Below are positions 57,644 through 64,000 of a stretch of 64,000 nucleotides of DNA, piece by piece (positions within the stretch are counted from its first letter, which is position 1; each line of letters starts with the position of its first letter). The DNA is taken from NCBI GenBank assembly GCA_029891385.1, contig CM057224.1, positions 34,849,005 to 34,913,004 on the forward strand, written 5' to 3'. The DNA comes from Erythroxylum novogranatense (taxonomy: Eukaryota > Streptophyta > Magnoliopsida > Malpighiales > Erythroxylaceae). Both the position numbers and the translations under genes were made by a program. Under the pieces are notes generated by a model. The model was not told the origin of the DNA. It worked only from the letters and a program-made list of their open reading frames with translations, and did not search any database.

Positions 57644-58924
57644 GTAAGAATTCACACTAAACTAAAAAGTGTGCAGTAAAGTGGTTTGCCAAATCCTAAG
57701 TGGGAGCTTAGGTAGAGGACGTAGGTCTTAACGCCGAACCTCTATAAAAAAAACAGTGTTTGCTCTTCTTCCCTACTCTTTATATTTAAATTTGTTTAAA
57801 TTGTTTTTATGTGAATTAACTTCTGATTTTATTGTAGAATTTTTCAAAAAGCTTTAAAGATCTATTCAACCCCCCTTCTAGATCGTTTACATAGATGATT
57901 TAGATATGAGTTGATTAACATAGGAATGAGAAAACTTGGAAGAGGAAAAAAATAATACATAACAGAAGGATGCACAGATGTGAGAAGTTAACTCACACCT
58001 GTGACATCACTATAGCAAGAATAAGAAGTTGTGCTTTTACATGTTCTAAAAGAAGAAGAAGAATTGGTTAAGTTTTTTATATAAAGAGAGAAAATTTGGA
58101 AAATATATATGAACATTGAATAAGAATATAGACGTCAGAAAGAATCTAGAAAATACAGTAAAGAGAGGAAGTGTATATAAAGTTTCGGATTTTTTTATGT
58201 TTGAAGAGTAAACTTGAATTTCACTTGTTTAAAGATGGTACTAGATATAGAAATGTTGAATGGATGGTTTAGAAGTGAGATGATTAAAAAAAAAAAAGAA
58301 GAAGAAAAAGAAAGAAAGGATGGAAGAAAAAGTGCAGTTCCGAGAAGAAGATAAGAAGTCACGATCGTGTTTCTGCGCGATCGCGACTTCTTTGAAGGAG
58401 TTGACGAGTCGTGATCATGCTTCTACATGGTCGCGACATTGCTTGTGCATCAGGGGTGTCACATTCGTGCCGGTGCACGATCGTAACTCCCATACTTTTT
58501 AAAGGGAAATTATTTTCTAAGCATACTTCAATCTTTTATTATAACTTCTTCTTCTGACATCCAAATGACTTGATTCTTCAACCAATAGACCCACAAAACA
58601 TTGATCTTCACTGACACCAAAAGTTATAGCCATCTGGAATGGATTGATTTATGAAATTAAGATGAGAATGTTGACTATGCTAAAGTATGATAACTAGGAT
58701 GATCTTACTGAACATACTTCGGTATTTTTATTATATCTTCGGATTTCCAAATGGAATACTTTTTAATTTAAATTGAACTAGAGACTTAAAGCTACAAACT
58801 ATCTGAAGAGATTAAATTCTAATTCTATCTCTAAAAATTATAGAATTTGATTTGAAGTTGAATACAGAGTATAGTTATGTTTTTCAGAACATTTCAAAAT
58901 GTATGTCATCCCCGAGCTATAAAA

Positions 58925-59345
58925 AAAATGGCACCACTGCCTCTTAGGACATGGGTTTATTGTGCATACTGACTACCAGAGTTTGCGCTCACTCCTCCAT
59001 CAAACAATGCAAACGTCAGAGCAGCGAAAATGGTTAACCAAGATTCTAGGATTTGATTTTGATATTGTCTATAAACCTGGAACTGAAAATGGCCCAGCTG
59101 ATGCGCTCCCTCGGCTTCCTACAGCCTGCTACAATAACTTAAAATTGGCTTCCAAAGTGGTGCTTGCCTTGTGGGAAGCCCTTTGTCAATTCTTTACTAC
59201 ACCAACTTCCCCATCTGCTCAGCTACTTTAGGATGTCCAAGACCATCTTGGTGATGATCCAAACTTTTCAGTGCTAGATGGATTACTACTACAAAAGAAT
59301 AATATGTTTCCACCCGAATCAGCATTTCAGCCCTTGATCTTAACG
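58925..59345 (+). pseudogene. Ty3/gypsy RNase H-integrase fragment
   Basis: Reads 'HHCLLGHGFIVHTDYQSLRS', 'LLHQTMQTSEQRKWLTKILG', 'DFDIVYKPGTENGPADALPR', the C-terminal half of a gypsy RNase H (DYQSL and the A-D-A-L motif with its Asp intact, though the usual ADALSR is ADALPR). A spacer and the beginning of an integrase H2C2-like segment follow ('VLDGLLLQKNNMF', 'LTDFHNSPTT'). There are stops after 59,229 and near 59,370. No LTRs can be assigned. It is a different lineage from the Tekay element, judging by the spacer. Confidence 0.75.
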
Positions 59346-59591
59346 GATTTCCACAACTCTCCAACCACCTGATATATGGAAGGTGAGATGCTCTTTTCTC
59401 CACTAATTTCTTGGAAAGGATCTACACATTATGCTTCTGATAGGTAAAGCTGAACAAATTTCTGTACAAGACCTAACAAATTGACTGAGAAGATAGAAAA
59501 CCAAACCATCTGCCTAGCAAAAAATGGTACCCGTAAAAAGAGAAGCGAACTCAACTTAATAAACTCTGTTGGTATCTCCACAGCAGTACCC

Positions 59592-60402
59592 TCATACCTC
59601 CACGAGACCGCCATTTTTGTGGGTTGAGAAGTCTCCAAACGCAATACAACTTCTCACTGCACTATGTCCCCTTATAATCTTTTCCTTCACATGTTCTTGC
59701 AATCTCAATGTATGCCTATCCTCCTCCTCTTGCTTCAACAATGGAGTGTCCTGTAGAGTGTGACTTTGAGAAAAACATTCCATCCGTATAATTCCTTTCG
59801 TTTTGTTTGTTTGAGACATCGTCGTGAGGCACTCTTTCCAGGTTACCATCTCCATCTTGTTGAATTGTGATGCTAACAGCATTTTCTAGTGTCCCAACAT
59901 TGTGAATATCACTGCTGTGGTCAAGTGCTAGGGTCTTTTCCAATGTCTCTTTAGGCAAGTCAAGATCTCCTCGACAAACCGGACAAGTTTTGAGAGATTC
60001 AAACCAAAGATCAATGCACTCTTTGTGAAAAACATGGTAGCAAACCGTAATGAGACGCAGCAAATTATCGTCTGTAAACTCTACCAAACAAATAGCACAT
60101 TCAATGCCGAACTTGTCACATTGAAATCCTTTGATGCCCGAGTATGTAAACGTAGGAAAAATCTGTACCAAAGCAGGATCAAGTCCCTGATTCACAGACA
60201 CATTAGCGGGATTTACAATATTTCCTGAAGGGGTTCTCCGAAAATGCAAAGTGCTGATGATGTTGTGCATGAAATATCTACAAAAGTATATGGAAAAGAA
60301 ACCTATAAAGAAGCAAACAAGGAGAACTGTTGTAAGAATGACAGTCAATGAAGTGGATGAAAAATTCGACGCTTGTGGAACTAATGAAGAATTCGTCGAC
60401 AT
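59592..60402 (-). CDS. ATL-family RING-H2 E3 ubiquitin ligase, frameshifted near the 3' end
   Basis: The first ATG in frame is 60,402. Residues 18-45 form a hydrophobic membrane segment, the GLD motif is at 73-75 ('GLDPALVQIFPTFTYS'), and the RING-H2 finger at 102-143 has ligands C102, C105, C121, H123, H126, C129, C140, C143 and the conserved W133; spacing C-x15-C-x-H-x2-H-x2-C-x10-C is that of ATL proteins. Such ligases sit in membranes, recruit a ubiquitin-conjugating enzyme and are often induced in defence or stress. The gene is intronless, as usual for the family. After 'SHSTGHSIVEARGGG' it stops at 59,716-59,718, while the conserved ATL tail ('RHTLRLQEHVKEKIIRGH...RSCIAF') continues in the next frame to 59,592. 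One indel in a GAG/GGA run explains this: a recent pseudogene, a truncated allele or a base-calling error. Confidence 0.88.
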
Positions 60403-61770
60403 TGAACATAAAAATGTAGACAAATTTGGTGGCCAGATATCAGACTTTTTCCGGCCTCAGACTTCTACATAGACTTTGCAGCAGGGCTATCCGAAACCAA
60501 AAAAAAAAAGGAAGCTAGAAAAGAAAAGAACGCAGAGTGTTGGACGTTGAAAATTTTGTGCTTAGCAAAGTTGGTGAAGGGTGATTAGGAAGAGAGAAAC
60601 GAGGAGGAAGTTCAATGTGTGTGAGTAGGAGCATAAGAAGGTTTGCTTAATTTGGAAAGGTGATATGGAGAGTTTGGTCTGATGTCTTGGACAGGAATAA
60701 TGCAAATTGAGCGAGTCATTATGAGAAGGTTCAGGAGCTTTGTCTGAACCATACAAGTCAGCCTCCAAAACTGCTCTTTGTTACTTTGTTTGCTAACCAA
60801 TGACATTATTAGTTGAAGCTTCAACATTCTTTCAGAGGTTGTAATATATTTTAGTCGCTTCAGACTTAGTTATTATCCAATTGCAATTGTTGCTAATATT
60901 GGGGTCTTCAGTTTCAGTGCATACGACCACTGAATAATGTGCTCGAGGCTAATCTTTGTGCTTTGATTGCTTTTGTGTGATTTTGTCTTCAGAATAAAAG
61001 TCTCGACTGGTCCCTTCAAAGCAAACAGAAACAAAAAAACAAATCCTGCTGATTGACCTTGTTAAACTTTAAAAATCTAAAACAACATATTGGCTGCAGA
61101 CTAGTATTGGGACTGGCACAGAAAATCAAGCTTCATATACAATTATCAACTTATCAATCTAAAATCCCTGGATAATTAATGATAAACTGCAGATGAATTA
61201 GGCAGAATGTACTACCTAAATGCATTTATCTTTTCTTTATATCAACATTGAACTAAGAAAGAACAGCGCTTTTACGTTGCTAAACTAAACATTTCACTGA
61301 AATATTGCATCAGCCCTCTACCCCACAGAAACAAAAGCAGACATATCTCAGCACATGCAAATGCGGCCAAATTAAAATCACAACAGATTCACCTATTCAC
61401 TCCTTGTCTCCTAACGAAAGCAGCATAAATACTGCAATTTCCACCATTGATTTAACTGTTATTTCCATTGAAAGTGGTACAACATAAAGGTAACTGTTTC
61501 CTTTCGAGGAAGAGCCATTCAATGATAATGATTGATTACAAAGATTAAGACTACAGATGTAAGGCTTCAGATTTCCCAGGCTGACGACGAAGCCACAAGT
61601 TATTACAACAACTCAACAGTAACTTGAGTGTCCGTTTATCCACTCCTCTGAGGTGTCCAAGAGCCGAACCCATCTGCAATCTTTAGGTCGTACAAGAGAA
61701 GATCAGGTTCCATTAGAACACCAATTTAGTTATATTAATCACGGAAGCACAGGAGACAAATTCCAATGTT
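60403..61770. other. Intergenic region between the ATL gene and the next exon
   Basis: No gene or repeat recognised. 60,403-60,830 is upstream of the ATL gene on its strand and should hold its promoter and 5' UTR, but no certain TATA box was identified. A poly-A run lies at 60,500-60,511. 61,560-61,770 is probably the 3' UTR of the minus-strand exon that follows. The short open frames here show no domain. Confidence 0.6.
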
Positions 61771-62056
61771 CTATTCAATATCATCAATCCAGTCACCGTA
61801 TATCCTACTGATTTTGTCAGGACCCTTCCATTTCTGGTGAGTTCTTTGCCCTGGCCTCTGGATCAAAATAGAATGCCTTTGTGAGGGAACGCCAAGGTGG
61901 TAGACATCTGAATGAGGAGCTAAAGAAACGGAAGGAAGAACAGCTTCTGCTGAAGCTTTCAAGGGCAGTACTCCTTGCTTTGAGTCAATAGGGGCAGAAG
62001 AAGGATCTTTAGCTTCAGATTCCACAAGGCCTCCACCGTATCTATGTAATTCTGCA
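61771..62056 (-). CDS. Probable last exon of an unidentified conserved plant gene
   Basis: On the minus strand a splice acceptor (...aattgcag, ending 62,057) opens into a frame reading 'LHRYGGGLVESEAKDPSSAP', then 'SLAPHSDVYHLGVPSQRHSI' and a basic end 'KWKGPDKISRIYGDWIDDIE' before TAG. The frame has no ATG of its own, which fits an internal or terminal exon. The C-terminal basic-acidic motif looks like a conserved protein end, but I cannot name the family with confidence. Upstream exons should lie at >62,057, possibly beyond the window. It could instead be a chance frame; codon usage and the clean acceptor argue against that. Confidence 0.5.
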
Positions 62057-64000
62057 ATTCGGGAAGTTGTTTCCCAAACTTAAAAAGTTATTCATGTCAT
62101 CGTGTATCCCTATACCTTGAAATAAAATAAAGAAGGCAAAAAACAATGGTGGACCACACTATCAAATTGAATCAGAACCTAGACATATGCCAGTTAATGG
62201 TTGAATTATTCGATAAACAAGGTTTGTTTAAGAGCAAACATCGTCCAAACCAACAGATGCAGCCTATGAGATTGATAATTAGAACTTTATAGGAATTTTA
62301 AAAAAGGTATAATTGCTTTATTTCAATGATAAATTTAGCTCACCCACCAAAAAGGACAAAAGCATGGACGATAGGAATCATGATATTCTATTCCTGAAAT
62401 TTTCTCTAATTCATATTATGTTGCGGTTACAGTTGTAGGAAGAATGATGGCATGACGGATACATCTCATTACAGTTTCCTAGGAATGTATAAAACAAGGA
62501 AAGCCAGAAGATGCATAAATGAAGATCTGCAGTTGTGATGCTATTAATCTGAAATGTTTCTATTTAATTCAACTTCAGTTGCGGATGGTAAAGAACTTCA
62601 GCAGCATTAATTTAATGCCTAGAACAAGCTTTCTGAACAATTAGTTGCTGGAATAACTGCCTAGCAATGGACTATAGAGGATAGGAATTAGTTTAGGGTC
62701 AGGTTATTTACTAGTCCATTTTCCAGAGAAGAAGATTCACGAAAGTATATCTTTTAGTTATCTTACTTAGCTGAATTAGTTATTGGAAGTTTCATAATAA
62801 GGTGAAAAAGAAAGTTTGTTTCCTTACGAGGCAAAAGTCTACATATGTGTAGCTTAAACTTATGAATAAAGAACAAATTGAATTTTTAATCCAAATCTCT
62901 AAATTTTACATGTAAGAGTGATTCCTTAGACCTAGAATAGATTTCTAAGGACCTGATACTACCAGTTATGTTTGTTCCAACCATAGAAGTAATTGACAGT
63001 TATTGTTTGGAAATGCATATCTGCTAAACATTTCACAATCATGATGGAACTCATATTCTTACAAGGCAGAAGAAAACGTTAGCATATGGCTCCAGCTTCA
63101 TGCCTAAAATAATTTATCTACAATAGATAACAAATATCAATCAGTTATAGAATAGCACATTCTCTGACTTTAATCACACGCATATCAATTGTACTGCTTT
63201 TCCTTCATAATTTCTGCTCTATTTAGAGTGAAAGTAATATTCCTTGCTTTTGGCAATGCAGTAACCTTTTCTTTTCCATCAAGTCTGGCAGGCATAAGAT
63301 TTATTATCATAAAAATGGTTCACTCATAGAACACCAAGCTTGCAAAAAATAGAGAATAAAAATTATAATTACTTTGAACAAATACTGTCATCAAAATTCA
63401 TAAACATTGGCATAAAACAATTTCTTTTGAATGAAGTCCCAAGCTTCAATGTCCTGAGGCTATTCATAAACCTCAAAGCATAGTTGGATGCAGCTTTTAT
63501 TGTATTAATAAGCAATAGCCTAAATGTCTTCCAGGTTCGTATTACTCATAAATATGAAAAATTATCTAGTAATGAAGAAGAAGGAATGCATTCGTACATT
63601 TAAGTCATGGAAGCAGAATTTACAACATCCACTTCCAACCAAAATAAGAAGAAGAAGAAGAAGAAAACATGGAACATCAACAGAAATCAAACAGAAATGT
63701 AACTTGATTGAGTTTCAAATATGTGTCTTTTAAGATAGAACCTACCTTTGGGTCTTCTAAGTGCTACTAGTTAAGTGTCATCAAATTCAACCATTTCTTA
63801 ATAAGGACAATAGCAGCAATGGTAAAACACCAAGTACTTAAACAGTCTAAACAAACTTATTAACTTTTAAAAACATATCACCCAGAAGGGTAAACCAAGG
63901 GATTCAAGAGGAAGGAATCCTCTTGTCATGCTTATTCTACTAAACTCTAAAAGGAACAACTGTATTTTTCTCGTTTATCTGGAGAACTCCTAGATAAAAG
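62057..64000. other. Non-coding, probably intronic sequence
   Basis: AT-rich, without retroelement features or long frames. If the exon at 61,771-62,056 is real, this is its upstream intron(s) on the minus strand. No further exon could be supported by eye. The plus-strand frame at 63,524-63,733 is Lys/Arg-rich low complexity from an 'agaagaagaag' run and is not believed. Confidence 0.45.

Larger units (their letters stand above)
56685..57891 (+). mobile_element. Solo LTR, Sirevirus-like (1,207 bp), TSD TAGGT/TAGAT
   Basis: TGTTGGACCAATGG at 56,685 to GTTTACA at 57,891. The end region 'ctattcaaccccccttctagat', the 'atttgtgccggaagacaaatc' words and the 'cgccgaacctctataaa' part are typical of SIRE/Maximus LTRs. 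The flanks are TAGGT and TAGAT, a duplication with one transition. There is no internal region, so it is a solo LTR. It carries an AAGTCGACTT array and a 66-bp tandem duplication. Confidence 0.8.
54900..58890. repeat. Large imperfect inverted repeat of LTR-like sequence
   Basis: The left arm (~54,900-55,800) and the reverse complement of the right arm (~57,990-58,890) can be aligned by eye across most of their length, for example 'tagccatctgaaatggattgg', 'caaatgacttggttcttgaaccaatagac' and 'atataaagtttcagatttttttatg'. Both arms are gypsy-LTR-like and carry CGATCG-type cassettes (55,437-55,515; 58,353-58,490). The loop holds LTR-like leader sequence (56,040-56,680) and the solo LTR. The 54,734-54,899 flank has no gene. 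It may be two LTRs in opposite orientation or a foldback-like rearrangement. Confidence 0.7.

Noticed and set aside
59429..59644. 71-codon minus-strand frame overlapping the ATL 3' end
   Set aside because: It runs antisense-frame to the ATL tail and into its 3' UTR; no domain.
63524..63733. 69-codon plus-strand frame with an Arg-rich run
   Set aside because: It comes from an 'agaagaagaag' microsatellite in probable intron sequence; no homology recognised.

Overview
This is nuclear DNA from a flowering plant, probably a eudicot, judging by a Tekay-like Ty3/gypsy chromovirus, Ty1/copia elements including a Sirevirus-like one, PIF/Harbinger relics, a tRNA-derived SINE and an ATL-type RING-H2 gene. 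The species cannot be named from the sequence. About 55 of the 64 kb is transposable element. Only the last ~4.5 kb looks like ordinary gene space.

Layout. 1-10,307: a jumble of Tekay-like LTR pieces in both orientations (A-F), with an inverted SINE dimer at 2,719-3,065. 10,308-15,021: PIF/Harbinger-like remains (a transposase tail, then a Myb/SANT-like ORF1), split by a 2.84-kb solo LTR (11,024-13,866, target-site duplication CAAGA), then a viroplasmin-like fragment. 15,022-54,728: one minus-strand Tekay-like element (duplication GTGAT) about 10.6 kb long by itself, stretched to 39.7 kb by three copia insertions: Copia-1 (19,006-28,628, minus, GTCTG) in its integrase, and Copia-2 (32,903-42,628, plus, CAATT) and Copia-3 (44,488-53,866, minus, CACAC, Sirevirus-like) in its 5' LTR. 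54,734-58,900: a large imperfect inverted repeat of LTR-like DNA whose loop holds a Sirevirus-like solo LTR (56,685-57,891). 58,925-59,345: a gypsy RNase H scrap. 59,592-60,402: an intronless ATL ubiquitin-ligase gene on the minus strand with a frameshift near its 3' end. 61,771-62,056: the probable last exon of an unidentified minus-strand gene extending rightwards.

None of the retroelements looks autonomous: coding regions carry stops, frameshifts and lost catalytic residues. Many small differences between paired LTRs are CAG or CTG in one copy and CG in the other, which looks like a sequencing or polishing error at CHG sites, so some breaks may not be real.

The most unusual biological signal is a set of short dyad-symmetric repeat cassettes in the LTRs, with a different palindrome in each family: TGACGTCA, AAGTCGACTT, TGTGTGAA/TTCACACA, GTCGCGAC/CCGCGG and CGATCG-type. 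In several gypsy-type LTRs the cassette occupies the same relative position. One solo LTR also contains a chain of mini-hairpins closed by a perfect 10-bp outer stem. All boundaries and homologies were read by eye; no alignment or database search was run.
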